From positions 47,304,542 through 47,368,541 of the forward strand of contig CM055099.1 of the NCBI GenBank assembly GCA_029204225.1: a stretch of DNA of 64,000 bases. Reading direction: 5' to 3'. Below, one piece after another: positions 11,951 through 23,183 of this stretch (its first letter is position 1; the number at the start of each line of letters is the position of its first letter). The DNA comes from Diphasiastrum complanatum (taxonomy: Eukaryota; Streptophyta; Lycopodiopsida; Lycopodiales; Lycopodiaceae). The position numbers and the translations under genes were made by a program. A model generated the notes under the pieces. That model ran no database searches. It was not told the DNA's origin and saw nothing but the letters and a program-made list of their open reading frames with translations.

Positions 11951-12972
11951 GAGGAAGAAAAAGTAAGCGAGAAAAGAAATGTGCTAAACAATTGGACGAA
12001 CTGAAGGAGAGGACATAAGTCGTCACAACAGGCACGCCAATGAAAAGACACAATAGAACTCGTGATGTAAGATGAACGGAAAGGACAACTAAGTAAGAAA
12101 TACCTCGTAACCGCAACCGAAAGTGAGCTGAAAAATAGCGGCGATATGTCGAGGTACCGGGCAGCCTCCAAAAAAGATGCTAAGGGCCCGACAACGTGGA
12201 GTAAACGGTGGGTAAAAGTATGGGAAACAATAATGGACTATGGGGCTGGAAAGGGAGCAACCAAGGAAAAGAAGTGATAACAAAAAGGAGGTATGGGCAG
12301 CGAGGAAACAAGGCTGAAAAATCAGAGATTGCCCTTCAAGGGTAAAAAAAAAGTTTGCGATAAAGACGGGGAGCAATCCCGATGCGTGATGAAGTTGGGT
12401 GGGAGTGGCTTTCTAAGCATCTAGGCGTGTTTGTGTTGTCCGAGGTAGGGTTGCGAACACAGACAGCAGTGTAGGAGGGTGAGCTGAAATTGAGGCGGAT
12501 GTAGGGCGCCAGCTATGGTGGAGTGTGGGCGTCCAAGAGAGGTAGTAAACGGCAAAAAAAAAAAATTGGATCAAAAAGATGGGTTGGTAGGGCGCTAGGA
12601 GTGGCTGATGGAAGGTGGCGAATAGGGGCAGCAAAAAGCGGAAATTTTCAGCAAAGGAAGGAGCAGTAGGGCGCTGATCAGCAAGCATGAGGGCGCCCAA
12701 TAGGGCAGCAAATAGGAGGCAGTAGGGCGCCCAAAATAGGGGAGGAAAAAGGCTGAAAATGCAGCAGTAGGCAGCCAGCAAGAGGGCGCTAGAAGTGGGC
12801 AGCAAGTGGGCGCCTGTCCTCCTTCGATCCGTCGTGAAAATCTGCAAGACAAGTGTGGAGAAATGCTGAAGATCCGGCTGAAAAATGGTGAAGATCCAAG
12901 CTGAAGATGGGTGCCCTCCTGTGAGAGAAAAATTTGCTCAATGGAGATGCTCAGGAAAGTGCTCTGATACCA
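11951..12972 (-). repeat. Leader of element 2, repeat-rich, with primer-binding site
   Basis: The leader between gag and the 5' LTR is rich in imperfect copies of gcagtagggcgc (for example near 12588, 12666, 12724 and 12783, plus strand). This is the same core as in the leader of element 1. It ends in gctctgatacca at 12961-12972, complementary to the initiator tRNA-Met 3' end and adjoining the LTR. Confidence 0.75.
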
Positions 12973-13423
12973 AGCTATGAACGTAGCCACGGCTGATCTA
13001 GATTTAGTCTATGAAAGCATCACATAAGCAAGACTTAACCCTAGAAAGCAGGAGAGAGAAAGCTTAAAGAGACTAAAGAAGGAGATCATATCATAAGCCA
13101 AGTAACAAATGACACAGAATCCCTACTTATAGCCAAGAGGAAGCCCTAAAAGGAAGCTTCCAGTGGCTAGGGCCAAACTAAGAGGGAAAATAGTGCGCCC
13201 TCCAAGAAGGCCCCCACTCTCAGTAATATGACCAAATAACCAATATAGTGAATCATAGGGCCCAAGGCCAATAATATGGTCTAAATGTCAATAATAGGGC
13301 CCAAGGCCAACCATATAGTCTAAATGTCAAATAATGAATAAAAAAGGGCCCAAAGCCTGCTTATGCATAAACTAAAGTAAATGTAAATGGACATGGCGAA
13401 TGTAATGAGCCGAGTCCATAACT
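12973..13423 (-). repeat. 5' LTR of element 2
   Basis: 451 bp and nearly identical to 7483-7933, with differences seen near 12975, 13110, 13161, 13179 and 13234. The external side is followed by the target duplication aaagg. Confidence 0.92.
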
Positions 13424-13428
13424 AAAGG

Positions 13429-15210
13429 GCATGACTAAAAACTCATAGTGACTGAAACGAGTCCTGAAGGCTGTCTTATGAACATCATTTTCACAAACTT
13501 TGACTTGATGGTATCCACTTTTTAAATTACTCTTGCTAAAAACAATAGCACCATGCAATGCATCTAACAGATCATCAATGAGCGGCATAGGATATCGGTG
13601 CCTAACAGTAATCTTGTTCAAGCCTCGATAATCCACACACATACGCCATGATCCGTCCTTTTTCTTCACTAGAATGATCGGAGCAGCAAAGGGGGAGAAA
13701 CTAGGCCTTATCTGCCTTTGGCTAGATAAAAATCCTCAATTATCTTTCTCACCTCTTCCTCCTCTTTAAGACTTATTCTATATGGCGGTCTATTAATAGG
13801 AGAAGAACTAGGGATTAACTCAATTTTATGCTCCACGTTTCTCTTAGGGGACAAGACAGATGGAAGTTCATCAGTGAACACATCTGTAAATTCCACCCTG
13901 ATTTGTCGGTCGAGGTTCCTAGTCAGTTTAGTTTGTTCTTGCCACATATCAGTTTCACATGTAGAAATTGGCATATCAAACAAGAAACAGACATACAAAT
14001 ACTTACTGTGAACCTTATGCAACTGTGTCGCCGTGATCAAAGGTCCTGATAGCACATCAGGCTCACCTCGCAAGGTATGGGTCCTACCATCGTACTGACA
14101 TGAGTATTCCAAGCGATGTAGGGCTTCCGTGCCACGTGCCAACATATCCCAAGTACCACATCAAAACACGCAAAACATGATATCTCAAAATCCAACTTCT
14201 CCGTGTCAGATTTAACCTTTTAATTAGAGTTGAATTAAGAACGTTATGTGAGGACCCAATGTCAAATAGTACTAACACATTCCTACCACACAGCTATCCA
14301 CTCGTAACAATCAAAGAAGTACTAGGATACTGATACCCGTGTTGCGCCGCTTTTGATAACTGTGGCACTGGAACTGTATCAACCTTGCGGATCATCGACA
14401 CATTAGTAAGATGAGGAATTACCCGCGGTTCATCCTGCTCCAACTCCTCAATGTAATTGGTGCTTGCGCCTACTCCACTTGCAAGTTGTACCTTGTCCGC
14501 ATTGGATTTCGTGGACACTACTTCCACCTATGTTGACCCAAACAACCAAAGCATAGCTTCTCGCTTGGCACGTTCCTAGTCTTGTGGAGACAATGGCAAT
14601 CCAATCATAGGGCGTTGGCCAACCCCTTGGACATTGGGCATTCCATACCATCCCTTGCCCTTCGCATTGCTAACCCCTTTTCCTTGCAGTCACCTGAACT
14701 TTGCCCTTGCACAAATTGACCTTTAAACCTTTTAAGCTTTTTTCTACCCCAAGGTTGAAATCCCCCCGAGGCCACAACAGCCCTCCATTCGTCTTCATAA
14801 TAGAGAGCCATTTCTATAGCTCCTTGGAGGCTATGAGTCTGCTCCTTCCTGACAAAAGGCCTAAGACTCTCACGTAAACCCTCCACGAATTGGAATACCT
14901 GAAAGTACATCGACACCTCCTCCGGTATCCGTATCAAGGCCTCTCTATATTTGTCTGCAAATTCTTGCACTGACATGTTGCCATGCTTGAGATTGGTCCA
15001 CATTTGCACGACTTTATTTTATTTTATCAAGCGGCACCCACTTCTCAGCAAATACTTGCTTGCACAAGATTGTCTTTGACAACTTTATGCCACCACCTTT
15101 GCGCACTCTTTTGTAAACGATAAGTAGCTTCAATGATCTTCTCCTCATCATCGTCAATACCACACATATGAAATCCGACTTTCCATTTTTGTAGCTAATT
15201 CTCCACCGCA
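13429..15210 (-). pseudogene. Old gypsy remnant, part 2 (gag, protease, RT N-terminal half)
   Basis: Read right to left: a gag core at 14605-15210 (MSVQEFADKYREAL, FVEGLRESLRPFV), a protease at 14084-14278 (LVLFDIGSSHNVL, with DIG in place of DSG/DTG), and a protease-RT linker at 13708-14145 (NRPPYRISLKEEEEV). RT at 13429-13669 follows ([36 protein letters not shown]). It continues at 7477 beyond element 2. Frames are broken several times, so it is much older than element 2. Confidence 0.85.
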
Positions 15211-15720
15211 TCTATAAAGTCCTACACCAAGGATACACTAGCCAAGCAAGCTGCATCAAAGCAACACGAGGGAATCGGATGGTGGACAAACCAACCCAAC
15301 CAAACCTAGTTCTTACGGATCTAGCCCCCAAGCTATCGATCAATCTCTCACAAGGGATAGAGGAGTCACCCCAAGTGCATGTAGCTACTGGCATCACAAT
15401 CAAGCATACACTAGTGAGAGCCCAATGGGTATACATATACCCTCCAACACCCATGCACCACTAGTAGTGCACTGTGACACCTCATTGGACACCTTTGCAG
15501 CCTAACTGGGTCCCGTCATCCAGTTCCCCTATGACTCACTAATAGACCCATAAAAATCCACCATCATGAGTTTTAGGCCTCCAACCATTAATTATGACCA
15601 TATGCACATGAGGGCCCCAAACCCCTCACAATCATAATTAACTTACGGGTCGAGGTAGGCCTACTGACCTCTAGCGGGATAAACAATCCGAGATCAGTCG
15701 TGGGCATGACTATTCAATCT
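15211..15720. other. Unassigned retroelement-flank sequence
   Basis: A stretch of about 500 bp between the gag remnant and the next integrase remnant. It has no coding motif I recognise. Its position upstream of gag makes a leader or a decayed 5' LTR of the old gypsy plausible, but I found no second copy to prove it. Confidence 0.35.
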
Positions 15721-15726
15721 ATGACC

Positions 15727-16760
15727 TCAGAACTTAAAGCTAGGCAAGTTCCTTTTCAGGCTACCTTCTTGTTTCCAGGAATCATCATCGTCTGTGTGAC
15801 CCTTCCATCGAACCATATGCTCGGTAACTAAACGATTTCTCAATTGTTTAGTTCTTGTATCCAAGATCTTTTCAGGTTCAAATCGGGACACACCCAATGA
15901 TTCATCCAACAGGTCCAATTGGTCTCAAAACCAAGATGCTCCCCTTCACGCAAACTCTTCTCGAGTCGACTTACGTGAAAAACCGGGTGCACTTGAGTTT
16001 CTTCCGGGAGATCCGATTGGTAAGCCAAGGATCCAATCTTTTTCAAAACTTGATATGGTCCTCTATATATAGGGGACAATTTGTAATGCTTGCCGGTACG
16101 CATTACACTAGAATCCTTCGAGATTCGCAAATACACCCAATTCCCCACTTGAAAGTCTTGAGGTGATCTTTTCATATTAGCATAATGTCGATCCCTATCC
16201 TGGGCACATTGGACATTCTCACGTGCTATCTGTAGCATTTCCTGCATGTTGTGTAGGAAATCCGCTACTTTCTAAAACTTGATCGTACGAGTCTCTACAG
16301 CCGTGGGTGATCTAGGCTCAAAACCGCAAACCAAAGAATCCTTAGGAAACCTCAAATACACCCATTGTCGTTGAATTCTTGAGGAGTTAGTTTTAGGTCA
16401 ACATAATGTTTGGCTCATTCTTGAGCACTCAAAATATCTTCACATGCTAACCGCAGCATTTTTGCATATCACGTAGATATCGGTTGCTTTTTAAACATGA
16501 ATACATGCTACTTCAACATTGATAGGTGAATGTGGCTGGAATCCATACATAAGCATAATGGACTATATCTAGTTGCAAAATGCTTATTATTGTTATAAGC
16601 AAACTCAACCAATGGAAGGTACATTTCCCACTGAGATTGCTTATGTGAGACATACTCTTAGCATATCCTCCATCATCGGATGTCTCAAGTTTATGGAGTA
16701 CGGCCGACCAAAAATGTCCAATAAATTTGGAATTGCAATCACTAACAATAATTAAAGGCA
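15727..16760 (-). pseudogene. Second old gypsy remnant: integrase and chromodomain
   Basis: Minus-strand frames read IIVSDCNSKFIGHFW (16720-16760, core domain), NVQCAQDRDRHYANMKR, VGNWVYLRISKDSSV and YKLSPIYRGPYQVL. VFHVSRLEKSL and a chromodomain-like MVRWKGHTDDDDSW (about 15760-15830) follow. The central part is shifted or lost. A further 100 bp at about 16780-16880 resembles the integrase tail region of elements 1 and 2. Confidence 0.8.
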
Positions 16761-16899
16761 AACCATAAAGCCTGACAAGATGACAAGATGACGACGTAAA
16801 ACGACCTGAACTTGTAAAATAGCAGCAGGTAAAAATGGAAAAAGTTCAGGATCAATAGGAAACAAAGATATCACAAGGATGATGGATCCAATATTATCC

Positions 16900-17546
16900 T
16901 AATTCATTTTGGGATATCGAATCCTATTTTCTAACACTACTTTTAAGTAGTTTTTTAATGCCCAAAAAATACACCCTATAGGTTTTTTTTTTGGATTGAA
17001 TTCAAAAAACAATCAACACGTCAATGATATTCCATATGCTATGAAATTGTGCATTGACCAGACCTGTTTGTGGATCTCAAGACCAGATAGGGTCATCAAA
17101 ATTAGCCTTTTTCTTGCCCACTCTAAAACAACAAATTAGAAGATTTCAAAGAGCTCATGGCTGTATTGAAGTCAATGTAAAAGCAAGAAACAATTAGATC
17201 TTAGCACTTCAGAATTAAGAAAACAATCCCACATCATCATAAATCCGCAAGTCTTGATTTATTCCAAGAAAAATATAATGCATCTAAGATCCTCCAACAC
17301 ATGTGAAGATTGTTTACATCTTAGCTTACACCTTATCTCGATTCCGTAGTTGTGAAAAAGTTACACATTTATATGAAGTAGCATATGAAAGTTTCAATAC
17401 ACCTAACTGCGTTTAAAGAAAGTCGTCAAGATTTTCAAGCAGTCATGGTTTTTCATCTTTGATGAAAATGATACAATATGTAAAGAACATGCACTGATAT
17501 GAACCTCAATGGAATTTTGACATAGAAGATGTAGATGTACACGTAC
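16900..17546. other. Intron sequence near exon, nothing recognised
   Basis: AT-rich sequence downstream of the exon at 17547-17634 in gene sense. I saw no open frame with a family signature, no LTR edge and no terminal inverted repeat. Confidence 0.5.
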
Positions 17547-17634
17547 AATGTCAAGTTGGAGGGCCATTCCTTGTTGGGATGTCCATTTATCCCCATCGTG
17601 GGCTGACTTCCGCTAGCATGGACCACGATATTCT
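17547..17634 (-). CDS. Host gene exon: kinase segment after HRDIKPE
   Basis: The 88-bp exon encodes the end of HRDIKPEN (ENIVVHASG) and continues to EWPSNLTL. The acceptor is gtaatctag. The two leading bases complete the Glu codon begun by the exon at 20844-20901. The proposed donor is acatt|gtacgt, which leaves the right phase for the DFG exon at 476-550. In the family this is a variable loop between the catalytic loop and DFG. Confidence 0.82.
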
Positions 17635-17820
17635 CTAGATTACACCAACCAAGCATTGAAGAAATTAAATTCTTGTTATTTGCCTCGTCCATTTACAAAC
17701 ATGAAACAAGTAAACACTTAAGCATATCAATCCACCTTTCAAAAAGTAATGAGCATGCAAAACACAGAGTATTCCAACTTAGAGCTTTTGAAATCAAGTG
17801 ATTCCATGCATACTCCTAGT

Positions 17821-18910
17821 CATAGTTGCAACGAATCGTGTTTCTCTAGGTTTCGCGAATCACGACTTTGTGAATCGCGATTCTGAACCCAGAATCTTGA
17901 ATTTTTTTTTTTTTTGGAAAAATAGCTCATGGCTGAATTTTTTTTGGGGGAGCAATGGTCAAACGAACATTTTGCCTCCCATAAGTGCAGTAGATAGGGC
18001 ACAAATAGATAAAAGTCAGTAGCTATTTGGTTGTTATTTGCTTTGATTCTCAGTAATTGTTAATGCTACAGTTTGGGCTATCAACTCTATGGATGATGAT
18101 CACTTTTGCAATCAGTTCACTTTAGTAGTCACTAGTTAACCGTGAGCTCAAATATGAGGAGAAGCCATTATTGAGCACGGTTGTTAGTATGGGGTCTACT
18201 ATGACACCATGATGGTTAGGAGATGGCTAGATTACAGTGTCTAAATAGCAGGAAGTCCTAGGGGGCGGTAGTTCCCCGAGAAACAGGGGTTCCGTGGGGG
18301 GGGGGGGGGGGGGTAGCCCCTTGGTGGGGGGTTTGGGGGGCAACGCCCCCCCGCGGCAGGGTTCCCCCCCGACGGTAAGGCCTCTTTATGATTTGGCCTT
18401 CCAACTCCCTGAGCGAAAACACACTTCTTGGTGTTTTGCATCCCCTTGGTCCTTTGGCTGTTCACTCTCTCAGATGGTGGTTGTTACCATATAACTACCA
18501 CATTGTGAGGCATTCATTAGTAGTTGGAGCATTCTGTTATTGTGTAGATCAGTCATCCAGAGTCTATTCTAGATCGCCATTGAAGCCCTTCTCCAAGGTG
18601 CATGGTTGGATAGCACCATCACATGTACTTGCTTTATTACAATCAGAATTTCAAATTCATGTTCATTGTTTCTTGTCTACACTAAATTCCGTTGTCAATT
18701 ATAATAGGATTAATGCACCTAAATCCTGCACCCGAAATAGTCGGCAAACTACACAATAATAATGCTCTTAATCAGAGCTTTCATCTGATACCCATATTGC
18801 CTAAAAAAATTTCAAAAAAAAAAAACGATTTTGCACGATCCTAGTTTTTTTCCGAATCGCAATTCTAACCGCGATTCTGAACCGCGATTCAGAATCGTGG
18901 TGCAACTATG
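17821..18910. mobile_element. hAT-like non-autonomous DNA transposon A
   Basis: Terminal inverted repeats CATAGTTGCA at both ends (right end reads tgcaactatg) are flanked by a perfect 8-bp duplication ctcctagt (17813-17820 and 18911-18918). An 8-bp duplication is the hAT hallmark. Subterminal GAATCGCGATTC-like repeats lie within about 100 bp of both ends. No transposase is recognised inside. The interior contains a G18 run at about 18297. Confidence 0.88.
18296..18375. repeat. G-rich tract with G18 run
   Basis: An uninterrupted run of about 18 G is followed by several further G4-G7 runs and then C7 runs, within hAT-like element A. It is a strong candidate for G-quadruplex formation on the plus strand and for length instability. 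Confidence 0.8.
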
Positions 18911-19061
18911 CTCCTAGTTGAGAATCATGTAGAGCCATTCCATCCTTGTTGTAGGTAGAAAGCAGCTATTGGAGCTTGAGAGTTGAATCTATGATAGAGG
19001 ATATGTTGTGATTATATAAAAATCTTAGCTTACAGGCATTGATCTTTTGAGTACAATCCTT

Positions 19062-19684
19062 GTCATGGCCCTAACGGGGTTTGGACCATTAGCGAGTGCC
19101 TTGTACATAGGGGACGGCGGGCCTAACTTGGATAATAGCCGAATAGGACCGTGTGGACTGTTAAGAAGAAAATTTTGTTTGAATGTCATGATGCACCTTG
19201 TGCTGGACATCCAAATATACATCGCACATTAGATTTGCTACAAAGGGATATCGACCAAAGTTAAGACCTTTCGTAGAATCTTATGTGTTAAATTATTATC
19301 AGTGCCAGCGGAATAAAGCTAAACGCTTAAAGGCTGGTTGTTGTTTACATCTGTCGGATATTCCTACCAAACATTGGGATAGTATCTCAATGGATTTTGT
19401 AGTTGATTTGCCATGTACAAATAAACAAAACGATGCTATTTCATAGTTGACCGGTTGACAAAATTGGCTACGTTTATTCCGGTAAAAGCTATAGTGAAAG
19501 CGTCTGAATTAGCGCAAATCTTTGTGGAACTTCTATTTAGATTATATGAATTGCCATCTAACATAGTGAGTGATTGTGATCCGAAGTTCACAGGTTGGTT
19601 TTGGACAGCAGTATTTAATAAGTTAGGTCCGTCCCCTGTGTCCAAGGCACTCCCGAATGGTCCAAACCCCATTAGGGCCATGAG
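19062..19684. mobile_element. Terminal-inverted-repeat element carrying a gypsy integrase fragment
   Basis: The left end (tcatggccctaacggggttt) is repeated inverted at the right end over about 68 bp with some mismatches (19062-19134 versus 19617-19684). The flanks share aatcctt (19055-19061 and 19685-19691). The interior is almost entirely a plus-strand gypsy integrase fragment. Long inverted repeats with captured coding sequence resemble Mutator-like Pack elements. The 7-bp rather than 9-bp duplication leaves the superfamily open. Confidence 0.7.
19175..19616 (+). pseudogene. Gypsy integrase fragment inside the TIR element
   Basis: Plus-strand frames read AGHPNIHRTLDLLQRDI and CQRNKAKRLKAG, the H2C2 zinc region. 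WDSISMDFVVDLP and SNIVSDCDPKFTGWFW follow, with the first two catalytic Asp of the core. Frame breaks occur near 19250 and 19446. It ends exactly where the right inverted repeat begins. Confidence 0.82.
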
Positions 19685-19691
19685 AATCCTT

Positions 19692-20843
19692 TTCTAGCTA
19701 GTGTATTTTGTATAAAATCTAAAGCTCAAATTTGATGTTTTATTGAGTTGTTTGATTGTCTCTTTGAACAATATAGCAGTACTTTCTTGCTATTACTTGG
19801 ATTCAAAATTTTGAGTGTCTTCAGAAAATTAACAGTTTCAGCAATTTTCAGAACTTTATCCCACATGTTTACCATAGTTCAAGATGTCTAGATTCGAATC
19901 TACTACGTTTGCTGGTCATTGGCGAAACTGTAAGGTATGAAAGAGTGGAGGAATGAAAAAGATGAAGTATCAAGAGGGTCTCAACAGATTTTGTCTCATT
20001 CGTCAGGCAAAGGAGAACGTGAATGGGATGAATATAAGTATGTTTCTTGGATTGTTAGGGAATTGTTAAAGGCAAAATTTTCAAACACCTTGAGTGTTAG
20101 AACTGTTATGCTGTGTATGCCAGCTTTCTTGGCTGGTACTCGAAAATAAAAATGAGATAATAATGTTAAGGCAGGCTCAAGGCCTCAACTAGGTTGTTAA
20201 AATGCATAAATTCCTCACTTCTTCTGGCGTGGAATCACCAATCACCAACATTGACGTGGATTATTCTGTTTAGAGTGTTTTACTTTTTGTCTTCTTATCA
20301 TAGAATTTTTCTTTTTCTCCTATAATGCAAACTTCCTCTCTTCAGTGAATAATGATCAGAACCTTAGCATGCGTATGTCTATTAGCTTCAAACCAAACCT
20401 TCACTTAAGGCCAACAAAAGGAGGTTTTGAAGCATTTTTCTTCTAATGCATTCAAGTCGATGTCAATAGTAACTTGTTAGGTTTAAAGGTCGCTAATATG
20501 ATAACTTTCTAAACTCAGTATGATTAAATACATTCATGGACATGAAAAACACAAGACATTCAAATTCTTGGAGTTTCAAGCTTGTAATTGTCATCACTAA
20601 AGTCGATTATTACAAAACAGACTATACATTGTGCAATAGATTTCTAAAAAAGACATAAATGTGTACAATGTATCCAATCAAGTTACACAAAAATACTAGA
20701 AAAACAAATTGGAATATGAAAATTGAAACACCACCATGTCATGCAATTGAAAAAGGAATAGGACACAATACTTCCTGGAAACATATCACAGATATTTCTT
20801 TTCGCATAGAGAACCGCTTCTTACAGGACTGGCAGAAACATAC
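19692..20843. other. Intron sequence, nothing recognised
   Basis: This separates the TIR element from the HRD exon. Short open frames such as 19937-20149 have no family signature. It is AT-rich with no clear repeat. Confidence 0.5.
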
Positions 20844-20901
20844 CTGGTTTTATATCCCGATGTGTGATGTTATACCGATGGCATGTTCTAACACCAAGTA
20901 T
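20844..20901 (-). CDS. Host gene exon: kinase catalytic loop (HRDIKP)
   Basis: A 58-bp exon encodes ILGVRTCHRYNITHRDIKP. This contains the catalytic Asp of the HRD motif and the following Lys. The acceptor is tttggtag and the donor is accag|gtatgt. Phase 0 enters from the exon at 21165-21692, and one base (G) is passed to the exon at 17547-17634 to form the Glu of HRDIKPEN. It is too short to stand out as an open frame; motif and phase identify it. Confidence 0.88.
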
Positions 20902-21164
20902 CTACCAAAAGGAAAACCATTCAACAGAGTCGTTATATGTGTGACAACGGGGTATAAGGGTAAAAAAATTGCCTCTCTAAGTGGTGTGTCATGAGAGGTT
21001 TATGATCTTGGATTATACAGAAACAAATAAAATAAGAAACAGCATAGCAGAGGTTGATCTGGAATGCTAGATGGTGAGCCAATTCATTGATCCATTGAGC
21101 AAGTGACTGAAATACTTAAGATAGTGCCAATCAGATGCATAATAAAATAAGGAGGTTTTACTAC

Positions 21165-21692
21165 CAACTGTTTTAATAGACTCCGAAATTCTTCTTGTCC
21201 AGCTGCTGTGGTTTTAAGCCAACGCCACCAATGAGATGGTTGCAGCAAATTAAAACCAGCAAAATCTCCTGGATGACCCGTTGTGCCTTCTGAATCATAT
21301 AAAAGGCTAGATAAAGATTTTCCTTCCATTTTAAAGACAAGCCATAACTCTCCATGATCTTGAATCTCAAAGGAATCCACATATCGTGCTATATGATCTA
21401 GCCCTTCTTCCTTCTGAATTTTCTGAAACTGGATATCTCTACTCCCATTTGTAAACTCCTTGAATTGCTGATCACCAACACAGTAGCCATAATTTGTGGC
21501 AGAAGAGTATGATGTACGTCGATTAAGCTTCCAAACATCATGCTTGGATATGAAACAAGGCTTATACTTTTGTGATGACTCAGCTGAAGATACGTTTGCA
21601 GGCTTTGCTTGTTTTATAGAAGCATTCAGAAAAACCTCACCAAAATACTTTTCACGATGGCCACTTAGTGGGATGCCAGCGTCACCCTTCAT
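21165..21692 (-). CDS. Host gene exon: kinase N-lobe, family-specific part
   Basis: The 528-bp exon (176 codons) encodes IPLSGHREKYFGEVFLNAS near the start, HIARYVDSFE and ELWLVFKMEGKSLSSLLYD in the middle, and PSHWWRWLKTTAAGQEEFRSLLKQL at the end. All are highly characteristic of the At3g63340-type kinase: aC helix region, hinge and the WW-containing insert. The acceptor is gtaagcag and the donor is cagttg|gtagta. Its upstream partner exon lies 30.7 kb away at 52344-52614, and the phase fits exactly. Confidence 0.93.
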
Positions 21693-22914
21693 CTGCTTAC
21701 ATATATCATGCATATGAATTCCATGATTTTCTATAAAAACTCAGTAACTAGCTAAACTAGCATTGCTGCTAATAAATAGAAGGGATCAAAATACTGAATC
21801 AATAAAACAATAAGATTCATGTCTGGCAAAGACCTTAACTGAAAAGCTGACATTTTTAATTATATGGAAGCAAAAAGAAGGGAGCTATTGAAATGTTCCT
21901 CAAACCTCAAAGAAGCTCATAAACAATCAATTGCTAAGCTTGGTCATAAGTATATGGACCTTTTTTTATATTTCATCCAAAATGATTCCTTTTTGATAGA
22001 AAGCATAATGAGGTCTTCATTTTTATGTATACAATGATTCTCTTACTTTAGCCTCCCGTCAATTCCACGATGGAGCAATCTGAGAACTGCTATCTGCTCG
22101 TGTAACAGTGTCAACCGTGACTGCTATCTAGCACATATAGCTCAAAATTTGAGTCTTCTAGCATCTTTTTCTACTGCTGGATAGCCTTGTAATTTTATGC
22201 ATATAGGTCACATATTTTTCTTCTTGGACAAAGCTTCTGCCTATCTCTAGATTCTCAAGGATAGTATTTGAAGATGTGAGTACATTCAGAATAGAGCAGT
22301 CAAAAGAAGAGGGACGCCTCATAGTGCTCAATAACGGCTTTCGATCCTATTTGCCACACATGCAAAGCTTCCATACAAAAAATATTTCATAATAAAAAAA
22401 AGCCCCTTCTCGTATACATGAGTTGAATCTGAGGGGGACTAACACAGTTTTACAGACACATTTGGAACTGATGGCATGTTGTTCGATCACACCTACTAGA
22501 AAGGTAGCATGAGTTGTTTGCTAAAATGGAATCCTGTGCTGATCCACCTCGGGCGCTTACAAAGCACCCTCACAGTGGTGGTCTTACCATTTTTTACTGT
22601 CTTCTTGATGCCTCAGCCTCAGTCTACTTGGAAAGAAACTAAATTTGTCTATCATTCTCTTTGAGCAATCTTGTCACCTATCTCCAGGGGAGATACCATC
22701 ATGTCCATTGAATACTAGCTATTCAGGATACATGCTTTGTGGTCCTATTTAAACCTTCACATTTAACCAAGCCTTTCGACCCTTTCCTTAAGCAGCTTTA
22801 TAGGAGTACGTGTTCCACATTCAGATAAATTTGAAGGCCAACATCTTTGTACGGCCATTTTTGATGATCCTCCTAACTCTTGCTTGTTGACTCTAGCTTT
22901 GCATTTGCTCTTGC
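21693..22914. other. Start of 30.7-kb intron side, nothing recognised
   Basis: AT-rich sequence directly upstream of the kinase exon in gene sense. I see no convincing coding motif, although a weakly gypsy-like stretch precedes the protease fragment at 22915. Confidence 0.45.
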
Positions 22915-23150
22915 TGAGTGTCATGCTCAGTTTGCTTATGCTACTTGGCTAGTAAGCTATCTGATGTCGCATGCACATTACTAGTTGCGAGTTCATTGCC
23001 TTGGAAGATACAAGTAATACTCATCCTTTTTTCAGCAGTAACATCTTGTCATGTATCCCATCTACTCTTGTTGCTGCTCCTCATCCATTACATGTCGAGG
23101 TTGCTAGTTCTCACACTTTTCCGAGTACTCAGATTCTTTAGGGTATTGAG
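22915..23150 (+). pseudogene. Gypsy protease-region fragment
   Basis: The stretch begins with gtcatgctcagtttgcttat and parallels 25197-25430, which encodes [18 protein letters not shown] through the protease active site to HSFPSTQMYQQ. Stops and frame changes interrupt it. It lies immediately left of the copia LTR, so the copia gag-gypsy unit is bracketed by two direct copies of this fragment. Confidence 0.65.
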
Positions 23151-23183
23151 TATCAGGGGGACTTCTTTGGACAAGCAGATTTT

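Larger units (their letters stand above)
7483..13423 (-). mobile_element. Ty3/gypsy chromovirus (element 2), recent insertion, defective
   Basis: Two 451-bp LTRs (7483-7933 and 12973-13423) differ at about five positions by eye, roughly 1 percent. The 5-bp target duplication aaagg is at 7478-7482 and 13424-13428, inside the reverse transcriptase of an older gypsy. A tRNA-Met primer-binding site is at 12961-12972. Gag, protease/RT, RNase H and integrase with chromodomain follow in the normal order in minus-strand sense. Pol is broken: protease runs straight into mid-RT through a deletion near 10540, a TAG interrupts RT at about 10353, and frames change near 9960 and 9130. The element is therefore recent but not autonomous. 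Confidence 0.93.

Noticed and set aside
18241-18465. Pro/Gly-rich minus-strand frame
   Set aside because: Generated by the G18 and other G runs inside a hAT-like element.
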